The position numbers were made by a program, and so were the translations under genes. The notes below the pieces were generated by a model. That model ran no database searches, was not told where the DNA came from, and was given only the letters and a program-made list of their open reading frames with translations. DNA of 64,000 nucleotides from Hydractinia symbiolongicarpus (Eukaryota > Cnidaria > Hydrozoa > Anthoathecata > Hydractiniidae): contig NC_079880.1 in NCBI RefSeq assembly GCF_029227915.1, forward strand, positions 27,585,501 to 27,649,500, read 5' to 3'. Every line of letters starts with the position of its first letter. The stretch's first letter is position 1. Below, piece after piece: positions 53,176 to 63,781 of the stretch.

Positions 53176-54293
53176 TGGACTGTGACCTTATAAATGTGAT
53201 AAATGAACCAATTGGACTCCAAGAAATAACATTCTTCTTAAATTGACATGATTGCTGGAAACCAGCGATTACACTAGGCTCTGTGGTAGGGCTTTATTTA
53301 AAAATTTAGATAAATAAGTATTTTTTTACTCTAGGACCAATCCTGGCCTTTAGCACGCATTGAAAAAATAGAGACCTTCTCAAAAACTACATTTCATTCA
53401 CTTCTTGGCGGTATCAATCCGTTTGAGTTACAACGGTTGCGTCACATATTCGTAACAACCTGTATTTAGTGATATCTTTTCGATATTACTAAGTTATATC
53501 GCTTTTAACAGTGAAACGATTGACTGTGGAACTTAATTGAACTAACTTTAGTTTGTGACCTGATAAATGTGAGAAGTGAGCCAACTGGACCCAAGAAATA
53601 ACATTCTTCTTAATTTGACATGACTGCCGGAACTCAGGGATTACACTGGGCGCTGTGGTAGCACTTCATTTAAAAATTTAGGTAAAAAAGTCATTTTCTA
53701 CTGTTGGACCAATCCTAGCCTTTATCGCGCGCTGAAGAAATAGCAACAGTTTCAAAAACTACATTTCATTGACTTAGTAACGGTGTCAATCCGTTTGAGT
53801 TACAACTGTTGCGTCACATTTTCCTCCCCACATGTATTTAACGATAGTAATCGGATATTACTAGGTTGCAGCGCTTTTAACAGTGAAAAGTTTGACTGTG
53901 GGACTCAATTGAACTGATTTTGGACTTTGACCTTATAAATGTGATAAATGAGCCAGTTTGACTACAAGAAGTAACAATCTTCTTAATTTGACTTGATTGC
54001 TGGAACTCAGCGATTGTATTGGGCGCTGCGGTAGAGTTTTAATTCAAAATTAAGTTAAATAAGTCATTTTTTACTGTGGGAATAATCCCAGCCATTAGTT
54101 TGCACTGAAGAAATAGAGACAGTTTCAAAAATTACATTTCACTGACTTTCTAACTGTGTCAATCCGTTTGAGTTACAACGGTCGCGTCACATATTCGTAC
54201 CAACATGTATATAGTGATTTTTTTCCGATATTACTAGGTTGTATCGCTTTTAACTGTGAAGCGATTGACTCTGGGAATTAATTGAACTGATTC
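53176..54293. repeat. Three-monomer higher-order repeat (1118 bp), copy 3
   Basis: Third tandem copy. It shares CATGACTGCCGGAAC and AATCGGATATT with copy 2, so copies 2 and 3 are the closest pair for those parts. Confidence 0.84.
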
Positions 54294-54630
54294 TGGACTG
54301 TGACCTTATAAATGTGATAAATGAACCAATTGGACTCCAAGAAATAACATTCTTCTTAAATTGACATGATTGCTGGAAACCAGCGATTACACTAGGCTCT
54401 GTGGTAGGGCTTTATTTAAAAATTTAAATAAATAAGTCTTTTTTTTACTCTAGGACCAATCCTGGCCGTTAGCACGCACTGAAGAAATAGAGACCTTCTC
54501 AAACACTACATTTCATTGACTTCTTGGCGGTATCAATCCGTTTGAGTTACAACGGTTGCGTCACATATTCGTACCAACCTGTATTTAGTGATATCTTTTC
54601 GATATTACTAAGTTATATCGCTTTTAACAG
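54294..54630. repeat. Three-monomer higher-order repeat, partial fourth copy
   Basis: One monomer continues the 1118-bp series (AGTCTTTTTTTTACTC at 54434, shift 1117). The array then jumps from TATATCGCTTTTAACAG to GTGAAAAGTTTGAC. Confidence 0.72.
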
Positions 54631-56130
54631 TGAAAAGTTTGACTGTGGGACTCAATTGAACTGATTTTGACTTTGACCTTATAAATGTGATAAATGAGCC
54701 AGTTGGACTACAAGAAGTAACATTCTTCTTAATTTGACTTGATTGCTGGAACTCAGCGATTGCACTGGGCACTGTGGTAGCGTTTTATTTAAATTAAGTT
54801 AAGTAAGTCATTTTTTCCTGTGGGACCAATCCCAGCCGTTAGTTCGCGCTGAAGAAATAGAGACACTTTCAAAAACTACATTTCATTGACTTTCTAACCG
54901 TGTTAATCCGTTTGAGTTACAACGGTTGCGTCACTTATTCGTACCAACATGTATTTAGTGATTTTCTTCCGATATGACTAAGTTGCATCGCTTTTAACAG
55001 TGAAACGATTGACTGTGGGACTTAATTGAACTAACCTTGGACTGTGACCTGATAAATATTATAAATGAGACAGTTTGACTACAAGAAATAACATTCTTCT
55101 TAATTTGACATGATTGCTGGAACTCAGCGATTACACTCGGTGCTGTGGTAGCACTTTATTAAAAAATTAAGATAAATAAGTCATTTTTTACTGTGGGACC
55201 AATCCTAGCCGTTATTTCGCACTGAAGAAATAGAGAAAGTTTCAAGAACTACATTTCATTGACTTACTAACGGTGTCAATCCGTTTGATTTACAACGGTT
55301 GCGTCACATATTCGTACCAACATATATTTAGTGATTTTCTTCCGATATTTCTAAGTTGTATTGCTTTTAACAGTGAAACGATTGACTGTGGGAAATAATT
55401 GAACTGATTCTGGAATTTGACCTTATAAATGTAATAAATGAGCCAATTGGTCTCCAAGAAGTAACATTCTTCTTAATTTTACTTGATTGCTGGAACTCAG
55501 CGATTGCACTGGGCACTGTGGTAGCGTTTTATTTAAAAATTATGTTAAGAAAGTCATTTTTTTCTGTGCGAACAATCCCGGCCGTTAGTTCGCGCTGAAG
55601 AAATAGAGACAGTTTCAAAAACTACATTTCATTGACTTTCTAACGGTGTTAATCCGTTTGAGTTACAACGGTTGCGTCACATATTGGTACCAACATGTAT
55701 TTACTGATTTTCTTCCGATATGACTAAGTTGCATCGCTTTTAACAGTGAAACGATTGACTGTGGGACTTAATTGAACTGATTTTGGACTTTGACCATATA
55801 AATGAGATAAATGAGACAGTTTGACTACAAGAAATAACATTCTTCTTAATTTGACATGATTGCTGGAATTCAGCAAGTTCACTATGCTCTGTGGTAGCGC
55901 TTTTTTCAAAAACTTAGATAAATAAGTTTTTTTTACTGTGGAACCAATCCTGGCCGTTAGCACGCACTGAAGAAATAGAGACATTCTCAAAAACTATATC
56001 TCATTGACTTCTTGGCGGTATCAATCCGTTTGAGATACAACGGTTGCGTCACATATTCGTACCAGCATGTATTTAGTGACATTTTTCCGATATTATTAAG
56101 TTATATCGCCTTTAACAATGAAATAATTGA
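54631..56130. repeat. Diverged monomers up to the SINE
   Basis: About four monomers returning from centre-type to flank-type sequence: GTAGGGC and GGTCGCGTC vanish, and GCACGCACTGAAG with ACTATGCTCTG returns. No other feature is seen. The minus-strand open frame at 55724-55990 is satellite. Confidence 0.72.
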
Positions 56131-56136
56131 CTGTGG
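56131..56136. repeat. Target-site duplication, left (CTGTGG)
   Basis: CTGTGG directly precedes the SINE and is repeated directly after it at 56471-56476. An uninterrupted monomer has the motif once. The final two Gs may instead be the first two bases of the element. Confidence 0.8.
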
Positions 56137-56141
56137 CGCCG

Positions 56142-56152
56142 TAGATTAGTGG
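56142..56152 (+). promoter_or_regulatory. RNA polymerase III A box of the SINE
   Basis: TAGATTAGTGG fits the tRNA A-box pattern (TRGYNNARNGG) with one mismatch (A for Y). It lies at the expected position, 6-8 bases from the element start, and about 43 bp before the B box. Confidence 0.8.
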
Positions 56153-56184
56153 TTATAGCTCTCGTACTCTGTGCGGGAGACTGG

Positions 56185-56195
56185 GGTTCGATTCC
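56185..56195 (+). promoter_or_regulatory. RNA polymerase III B box of the SINE
   Basis: GGTTCGATTCC is a perfect match to the eukaryotic B-box consensus GGTTCGANTCC, corresponding to the T arm of the parent tRNA. It is the TFIIIC binding site in tRNA genes and SINEs. Confidence 0.92.
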
Positions 56196-56241
56196 TCTTG
56201 ACGGAGATTCAACATGGGCGAGTGAATGTTACCATAGCCCC

Positions 56242-56251
56242 GGGTTAACCC
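56242..56251. repeat. 10-bp palindrome in the SINE body
   Basis: GGGTTAACCC is a perfect palindrome in the tRNA-unrelated part, about 40 bp after the tRNA-like head. No function is claimed. Confidence 0.7.
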
Positions 56252-56280
56252 AAGCCATGTGAGGGAAATTGGGAAGATGG

Positions 56281-56291
56281 CACACTGTGTG
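56281..56291. repeat. Short inverted repeat in the SINE body
   Basis: CACAC-T-GTGTG, a perfect inverted repeat around one base. It may contribute to folding of the SINE RNA. Confidence 0.6.
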
Positions 56292-56326
56292 GGCCGTTGG
56301 ATGTTGCCGGGAGTTGTCTAGTAGAG

Positions 56327-56349
56327 CGCAGGCCCTAATTGGGTCTGCG
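56327..56349 (+). other. Predicted hairpin in the SINE RNA
   Basis: CGCAGGCCC at 56327-56335 can pair with GGGTCTGCG at 56341-56349 across a 5-base loop (TAATT). This gives nine pairs, one of them a G-U type pair. A stable hairpin in a SINE body could be a conserved domain. Confidence 0.6.
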
Positions 56350-56470
56350 TAGGTCAAAATGAGCATTAAATACTCTAGGACTCTCCATCTACGCCATGGC
56401 CCCTCCTGGAAATAATAGACAGGGTATATCCCTCGCTATTTGTGAGGCTAGCCATGTAAAATATGCACAT

Positions 56471-56476
56471 CTGTGG
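56471..56476. repeat. Target-site duplication, right (CTGTGG)
   Basis: Second copy of the 6-bp target motif. From here the monomer continues in phase (GACTTAATTCAACTAAC). This is what LINE-mediated target-primed insertion would leave. Confidence 0.82.
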
Positions 56477-57135
56477 GACTTAATTCAACTAACTTTGGCC
56501 TGTAACGGTATAAATGTGATAAATGAGCGAGCTGGACTCCAAGAAATAACATTCTTCTTACTTTGATATGATTGTTGGAATTCAGCGAGTACACTATGCT
56601 CTGTCGTAGCGCTTTTTTCAAAAACTTAGATAAATAAGTCTTTTTTTACTGTGGGACCAATCCTGTCCGTTAGCACGCACTGAAGAAATAGAGACATTCT
56701 CAAAAACTAAATCTCATTGACTTCGTGGCGGCATCAGTCCGTTTGAGTTACAACATTTGCGTCAAATATTCGTACCAACATGTATTTAGTGATTTTTTTC
56801 CAATATTACTAAGTTGTATCGCTTTTAACAGTGAAGCGATTGACTGTGGGACTTAATTGAACTAACTTTGGACTGTGACCTGATAAATGTGATAAATGAG
56901 CCAACTGGACTCCAAGGAATAACATTCTTCTTAAATTGACATGATTGCTAGATTTCAGCGATTTCACTAGGCTCTGTGGTAGCGCTTTATTTAGAAGTTT
57001 AGATAAGTAAGTTTTCTTTTACTGTGGGACCAATCCTGGCCGTTAGTACGCGCCAAAAAAACAGAGGCATTCTCAAAAACTACATTTCATTGCTTTTTGG
57101 CGGTATCAATCCGTTTGAGTTACAACGGTTGCGTC
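56477..57135. repeat. Five-monomer-spaced duplication (1861 bp), copy 1, right flank of the SINE
   Basis: Matches 58338-58996 at a shift of 1861 bp. It shares private variants such as AATTCAAC, CCTGTAACG, TTTTTTCCAATATTAC and CGCCAAAAAAACAGAGGC. The match ends at about 57135, where ACCTGTATTTAGTGATATC begins. Confidence 0.8.
56613..56618 (+). terminator. First T-run downstream of the SINE promoter
   Basis: The SINE itself contains no run of four or more Ts. The first one on its strand is TTTTTT here, in the AT-rich part of the flanking monomer. RNA polymerase III stops at such runs, so a transcript from this SINE should carry about 140 nt of satellite at its 3' end. This is inferred, not shown. 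Confidence 0.5.
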
Positions 57136-58315
57136 ACATATTCGTACCAACCTGTATTTAGTGATATCTTTTCGATATTACTAAGTTATATCGCTTTTAA
57201 CAGTGAAACGATTGACTGTGGAACTTAATTGAACTAACTTTAGACTGTGACCTGATAAATGTGAGAAGTGAGCCAACTGGACCCAAGAAATAACATTCTT
57301 CTTAATTTGACATGATTGCCGAAACTCAGGGATTACACTGGGCGCTGTAGTAGCACTTCATTTAAAAATTTAGGTAAAACAGTGATTTTCTACTGTTGGA
57401 CCAATCCTAGCCGTTATCGCGCGCTGAAGAAATAGCAACGGTTTCACAAACTACATTTCATTGACTTACTAACGGTGTCAATCCGTTTGAGTTACAACTG
57501 TTGCGTCACATTTTCCTCCCCACATGTATTTAGCGATAGTACTCGGATATTACTAGGTTGCAGCGCTTTTAACAGTGAAAAGTTTGACTGTGGGACTTAA
57601 TTGAACTAACCTTGGACTGTGACCTGATAAATATTATAAATGAGCCAGTTTGACTACAAGAAGTAACATTCTTCTTAATTTGACTTGATTGCTGGAATTT
57701 AGCGATTGCACTTGGCACTGTGGTAGCGTTTTTTTAAAAAATTAAGTTAGTTAAGTCATTTTTTCCTGTGGGACCAATCCCAGCCGTTAGTTCGCGCTGA
57801 AGAAATAGAGACACTTTCAAAAACTACATTTCATTGACTTTCTAACCATGTTAATCCGTTTGAGTTACAACGGTTGCGTCACATATTCGTACCAACATGT
57901 ATTTAGTGATTTTCTTCCGATATGACTAAGTTGTGTTGCTTTTAACAGTGAAACGATTGACTGTGGGAAATAATTGAACTGATTCTGGAATTTGACCTTA
58001 TAAATGTAATAAATAAGCCAATTGGTCTCCAAGAAGTAACATTCTTCTTAATTTTACTTGATTGCTGGAACTCAGCGATTGCACTGGGCACTGTGGTAGC
58101 GTTTTATTTAAATTAAGTTAAGTAAGTCATTTTTTCCTGTGGGACCAATCCCAGCCGTTAGTTTGCGCTGAAGAAATAGAGACACTTTCAAAAACTACAT
58201 TTCATTGACTTTCTAACCGTGTTAATCCGTTTGAGTTACAACGGTTGCGTCACATATTCGTACCAACATGTATTTACTGATTTTCTTCCGATATGACTAA
58301 GTTGTATCGCTTTTA
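57136..58315. repeat. Mixed monomers between the duplicated flanks
   Basis: Roughly three monomers, partly resembling the 1118-bp trimer members (GTGAGAAGTGAGCCAACTGG) and partly resembling 54.6-55.6 kb (CACTTTCAAAAACTAC, CTAACCGTGTTAATCC). No other feature is seen. Confidence 0.7.
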
Positions 58316-58996
58316 ACAATGAAATAATTGACTGTGGGACTTAATTCAACTAACTTTGGCCTGTAACGTTATAAATGTGATAAATGAGCCAGCTGGACTC
58401 CAAGAAATTACATTCTTCTTACTTTGACATGATTGTTGGAATTCAGCGAGTACACTATGCTCTGTGGTAGCGCTTTTTTCAAAAACTTAGATAAATAAGT
58501 CTTTTTTTACTGTGGGACCAATCCTGTCCGTTAGCACGCACTGAAGAAATAGAGACATTCTCAAAAACTAAATCTCATTGACTTCGTGGCGGTATCAGTC
58601 CGTTTGAGTTACAACGGTTGCGTCAAATATTCGTACCAACATGTATTTAGTGATTTTTTTCCAATATTACTAAGTTGTATCGCTTTTAACAGTGAAGCGA
58701 TTGACTGAGGGTCTTAATTGAACTAACTTTGGACTGTGACCTGATAAATGTGATGAATGAGCCAACTGGACTCCAAGGAATAACATTCTTCTTAAATTGA
58801 CATGATTGCTAGTATTCAGCGATTTCACTAGGCTCTGTGGTAGCGCTTTACTTAGAACTTCAGATAAGTAAGTCTTCTTTTACTGTGGGACCAATCCTGG
58901 CCGTTAGTACGCGCCAAAAAAACAGAGGCATTCTCAAAAACTACATTTCATTGCTTTTTGGCGGTATCAATCCGTTTGAGTTACAACGGTTGCGTC
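58316..58996. repeat. Duplication copy 2, with the unoccupied SINE target site
   Basis: AACAATGAAATAATTG precedes a single CTGTGG at 58332-58337, followed by GACTTAATTCAACTAAC. That is the sequence flanking the SINE at 56131/56471 without the insert. The net difference is 340 bp: 334 bp of element plus 6 bp of duplicated target. The rest of the segment matches 56477-57135. The plus-strand open frame at 58837-59022 is satellite. Confidence 0.85.
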
Positions 58997-59049
58997 ATAT
59001 ATTCGTAGCAACATGTATTTAGTGACAGTTTTCCGATATTACTAAGTTA

Positions 59050-60540
59050 TATCGCTTTTAACAATGAAATGATTGACTGTGGGACTTAATTGAACTAACT
59101 TTGGCCTGTGACCTTATAAATGTGATATGTGAGCCAACTGGACTCCAAGAAATATTATTCTTCTTACTTTGACATGATTGTTGGAAATCAGCGATTACAC
59201 TGGGCGCTGTGGAAGCGCTTCATTTAAAAATTCAGATAAATAAGTAATTTTTTACTGTGGGACCAATCCTAGCCGTTATCGCGCGCTGAAGAAATAGAGA
59301 CAGATTCAAAAACTACATTTCAATGGCTTTCTAGCGGTATCAGTCCGTTTGAGTTACAACGGTTGCGTCACATATTCGTACCAACATGTATTTAGCGATA
59401 TTTTTCCGCTACTACTTTCTTGCATCTCTTTTAACAGTGAAACGATTGACTGTGGGACTTAATTGAACTGATTTTGGACTGTGACCTTTTAAATGTGAAA
59501 GTGAGACAATTGGACTTCAAGAAATAACATTCTTCTTAATTTGACATGATTGCCAAAACTCAGCGATTACACTGGGCGCTGTGGTAGCGCTTTATTTAAA
59601 AATTAAGATAAAAAATTCAGATTTTACTGTGGGACCAATCCTAACCGTTAGCGCACGCTGAAGAAATAGAGACAGTTACAAATACGACATTTCACTGACT
59701 TTCTAACTGTGTCAGTCCATTTGATTTACAACGGTTGGGTCACATATTCGTACCAACATGTATTTAGTGACAGTTTTCCGATATTACTAAGTCAGATCGC
59801 TTTTAACGATGAAATGATTGACTGTGGGACTTAATTGAACTAACTTTGACCTGTGACCTTATAAATGTGATAAGTGAGCCAACTGGGCTCCAAGAAATAA
59901 TATTCTTCTTACTTTGACATGATTGTTGGAAATGAGCGATTACACTGGGCGCTGTGGAAGCGCTTCATTTAAAAATTTAGATAAATAAGTCATTTTTTAC
60001 TGTGGGATTAATCCTAGCCGTTATCGCGTGCTGAAGAAAGAGCGACAGTTTCAAAAACTACATCTCACTTACTTTCTAACGGTGTCAGTCCGTTTGAGTT
60101 ACAACAGTTGGGTCACATATTCGTACCAACATGTATTTAGCGACATTTTTCCGCTATTACTATGTTGCATCGCTTTTAACAGTGAAACGATTGACTGTGG
60201 GACTTAGTTGAACTAACATTGGACTGTGACCTGATAAATGTGATAAATGAGCCAACTGGACTCCAAGGAATAACATTCTTCTTAAATTGACATGATTGCT
60301 GGAATTCAGCGATTACATTGGGCGCTGTGGTAGCGCTTCATTTAAAAATTAAGATAAAAAATTCAGTTTTTGCTGTGGGACCAATCCTAACCGTTAGCGC
60401 GCGCTGAAGAAATAGAGACAGTTAGAAATACGACATTTCACAGACTTTCTAACTGTGTCACCCCGTTTGATTTACAACGGTTGGGTCACATATTCGTACC
60501 AACATGTATTTAGCGATATGTTTCTGATATTACTAGGTTG
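59050..60540. repeat. Four-monomer higher-order repeat (1491 bp), copy 1
   Basis: Recurs at +1491. TTGGCCTGTGACCTTATAA at 59101 returns at 60592, and the rare TTTTTCCGCTAC variant at 59401 returns at 60892. Confidence 0.8.
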
Positions 60541-61100
60541 CAACGCTTTTAACAATGAAATGATTGACTGTGGGACTTAATTGAACTAACTTTGGCCTGT
60601 GACCTTATAAATGTGATATATGAGCCAACTGGACTCCAAGAAATATTGTTCTTCTTACTTTGACATGATTGTTGGAAATCAGCGATTACACTGGGCGCTG
60701 TGGAAGCGCTTCATTTAAAAATTTAGATAAATAAGTAATTTTTTACTGTGGGACCAATCCTAGCCGTTATCGCGCGCTGAAGAAATAGAGACAGTTTCAA
60801 AAACTACATTTCAATGACTTTCTAGCGGTATCAGTCCGTTTGAGTTACAACGGTTGCGTCACATATTCGTACCAACATGTATTTAGCGATATTTTTCCGC
60901 TACGACTTGCTTGCATCGCTTTTAACAGTGAAACGATTGACTGTGGGACTTAATTGAACTGATTTTGGACTGTGACCTTTTAAATGTGAAAGTGAGACAA
61001 TTGGACTTCAAGAAATAACATTCTTCTTAATTTGACATGATTGCCGAAACTCAGCGATTACACTGGGCGCTGTGGTAGCGCTTTATTTAAAAATTAAGAT
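60541..61100. repeat. Four-monomer higher-order repeat, partial copy 2
   Basis: Matches 59050-59609 at +1491. It ends at about 61100, where AAATAAGTCC replaces AAAAAATTCAG. Confidence 0.78.
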
Positions 61101-62149
61101 AAATAAGTCCTTTTTTACTGTGGGACCAATCCTGTCCGTTAGCACGCACTGAAGAAATAGAGACATTCTCAAAAACTAAATCTTATTGACTTCGTGGCGG
61201 TATCAATCCGTTTGAGATACAACGGTTGCGTCACATATTCGTACCCACATGTATTTTCTGACATTTTTCCGATATTACTATGTTGCATCGCTTTTAACAG
61301 TGAAACGATTGACTGTGGGACTTAATTGAACTGATTCTGGACTGTGACCTTATCAATGCGATAAATGAGCAAATTGGACTCCAAGGAATAACATTCTTCT
61401 TAATTCGACCTGATTGCTGGAATTCAGCAATTACACTATGCTCTGTGGTAGCGCTTTTTTAAAAATTTAGATAAATAAGTCTTTTTTACTGTGGGACCAA
61501 ACCCAGCCATTAGTTCGCGCTGAAGAAATAGAAACAGCTTCAAAAACTACATTTCAATTACTTTCTAACGGTATCAGTCCGTTTCAGTTACAACGGTTGA
61601 GTCACATATTCGTACCAACATGTAGATAGTGATTTTTTTCCGATATTACTAGATTGTATCGCTTTTAACAGTGAAACGATTGACTGTGGGACTTAATTGA
61701 ACTAACTTTGGACTGTGACCTGATAAATTTGATAAATGAGTCAACTGGACTCCAAGGAATAACATTCTTCTTAAATTGACATGATTGCTGGATTTCAGCG
61801 ATTTCACTAGGCTCTGTGGTAGCGCTTTGTTTAGAAGTTTAGATAAGTAAGTCTTTTTTTACTGTGGGACCAATCCTGACCGTTAGTAACCCCAAAAAAA
61901 CAGAGGCATTCTCAGAAACTACATTTCATTGCTTTTTGGCGGTATCAATCCGTTTGAGTTACAACGGTTGAGTCACATATTCGTACCAACATGTATTTAG
62001 CGACAGTTTTCCGATATTACTAAGTTATATCGCTTTTAACAATAAAATGATTGACTCTGGGACTTAATTGAACTAACTTTGACCTGTGACCTTATAAATC
62101 TGATAAGTGACCCAACTGGACTCCAAGAAATAATATTCTTCTTACTTTG
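61101..62149. repeat. Flank-type monomers
   Basis: Three monomers of the flank type. The AAGTCCTTTTTTACTG / AAATCTTATTGACTTCG segment at 61101-61265 recurs at +1115 (three monomers) at about 62216. A CCCCAAAAAAACAGAGGC monomer near 61891 is a relative of those at 5.04, 9.12, 12.7, 57.05 and 58.91 kb. Confidence 0.72.
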
Positions 62150-62375
62150 ACATGATTGTTGAAAATCAGCGATTACACTGGGCGCTGTGGAAGCGCTTCA
62201 TTTAAAAATTTAGATAAATAAGTCCTTTTTTACTGTGGGACCAATCCTGTCCGTTAGCACGGACTGAAGAAATAGAGACATTCTCAAAAACTAAATCTTA
62301 TTGACTTCGTGGCGGTATCAATCCGTTTAAGATACAACGGTTGCGTCACATATTCGTACCCACATGTATTTACTG
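62150..62375. repeat. Segment duplicated at +1632 bp, copy 1
   Basis: Matches 63782-64000 (GAAAATCAGCGATTACAC, CACGGACTGAAG, GTACCCACATGTA). The shift is five monomers minus about 230 bp, because a truncated monomer lies between the copies at about 63670. Confidence 0.78.
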
Positions 62376-63660
62376 ACATTTTTCCGATATTACTAAGTTA
62401 TATCGCTTTTAACAATGAAATGATTGACTGTGGGACTTAACTGAACTAACTTTGGCCTGTGACCTTATAAATGTGATAAGTGAGCCGACTGGACTCCAAG
62501 AAATAACATTCTTCTTACTTTGAGATGATTGTTGGAAATCAGCGATTACACTGGGCGCTGTGGAAGCAGTTCATTTAACAATTTAGATAAATAAGTCATT
62601 TTTTACTGTGGGACCAATCCTAGCCCTTATCGCGCGACGAAGAAATAGAGACAGTTTCAAAAACTACATTTCAATGACTTTCTAGCGGTATCAGTCCGTT
62701 TGAGTTACAACGGTTGCGTCACATATTCGTACCAACATGTATTTAGCGACATTTTTCCGCTATTACTATGTTGCATCGCTTTTAACAGTGAAACGATTGA
62801 CTGTGGGACTTAATTGAACTAACTTTGGACTGTGACCTGATAAATGTGATAAATGAGCCAACTGGACTCCAAGGAATAACATTCTTCTTAAATTGACATG
62901 ATTGTTGGAAATCAGCGAATACACTAGGCTCTGTGGTAGCGCTTTATTTAGAAGTTTAGATAAGTAAGTCTTTTTTTACTGTGGAACCAATCCTCGCCGT
63001 TAGCACGCACTGAAGAAATAGAGACATTCTCAAAAACTACATCTCATTGACTTCTTGGCAGTATCAATCCGTTTGAGATACAACAGTTGGGTCACATATT
63101 CGTACCAACATGCATTTAGCGATATTTTTCTGATATTACTAGGTTGCATCGCTTTTAACAGTGAAACGATTGACTGTGGGACTTAGTTGAACTAACATTG
63201 GACTGTGACCTGATAAATGTGATGAATGAGCCAACTGGACTCCAAGGAAGAACATTCTTCTTAAATTGACATGATTGCTGGAATTCAGCGATTTCACTAG
63301 GCTCTGTGGTAGCGCTTTATTTAGAAGTTTAGATAAGTAAGTCTTTTTTTACTGTGGAACCAATCCTGACCGTTAGCACGCACTGAAGAAATAGAGAAAT
63401 TCTCAAAAACTACATCTCATTGACTTCTTGGCGGTATCAATCCGTTTGAGTTACAACGGTTGCGTCACATATTCGTACCAACATGTATTTAGTGACAGTT
63501 TTCCGATATTACAAAGTTATATCGCTTTTAACAATGAAATGACTGACTGTGGGACTTAATTGAACTAACTTTGACCTGTGACCTTATAAATGTGATAAGT
63601 GAGCCAACTGGACTCCAAGAAATAATATTCTTCTTACTTTGACATGATTGTTGGAAATCA
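62376..63660. repeat. Flank-type monomers
   Basis: Three to four ordinary flank-type monomers with the usual substitutions. Two have the CATTTAGCG / GGCTCTGTGGTAGCGC forms also seen at 4-13 kb. No other feature is seen. Confidence 0.7.
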
Positions 63661-63690
63661 GCGATTACAGCGATTGAAACGATTGATTGT
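63661..63690. repeat. Truncated monomer joint
   Basis: GCGATTACAG is joined directly to CGATTGAAACGATTGATTG, skipping about 230 bp of the monomer. CGATT occurs on both sides, so recombination between short matches is plausible. Confidence 0.75.
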
Positions 63691-63781
63691 GGGACTTAGT
63701 TGAACTAACATTGGACTGTGACCTGATAAATGTGATGAATGAGCCAACTGGACTCCAAGGAATAACATTCTTCTTAAATTG

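Larger units (their letters stand above)
1..56130. repeat. Tandem satellite array, left of the SINE
   Basis: The stretch is unbroken head-to-tail monomer, all in one orientation. I found no inversion and no unrelated insert. Variation consists of base substitutions, small indels, truncated monomers and multi-monomer higher-order repeats listed separately. No gene, tRNA, rRNA or transposon is visible in it. Open frames never exceed 88 codons and sit at the same monomer phases each time. Long homogeneous arrays of this kind are usual in centromeric, pericentromeric or other heterochromatin; which of these applies here is inference. Confidence 0.96.
56137..56470 (+). mobile_element. tRNA-derived SINE inserted in the satellite
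   Basis: About 334 bp unrelated to the satellite and clearly more GC-rich. The first 70 bp or so form a tRNA-like head with an RNA polymerase III A box (56142-56152) and a perfect B box (56185-56195). The stretch GCGGGAGACTGGGGTTCGAT resembles the 3' half of eukaryotic tRNA-Asp; this assignment is inference from memory of the family. The T arm can still pair (four of five positions), but the acceptor stem cannot, so this is not a working tRNA gene. If tRNA numbering is kept, the element starts at G56135, and its first two Gs overlap the target-site duplication. A tRNA-unrelated body follows, then an AT-rich tail (ATGTAAAATATGCACAT) without poly(A). There is no open frame, and a SINE would depend on a LINE reverse transcriptase. 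I do not recognise the family. Confidence 0.87.

Noticed and set aside
56135-56206. A functional tRNA gene
   Set aside because: The A and B boxes are good, but the 5' and 3' acceptor arms do not pair, the anticodon loop lacks the usual T before the anticodon, and the sequence continues into a SINE body.
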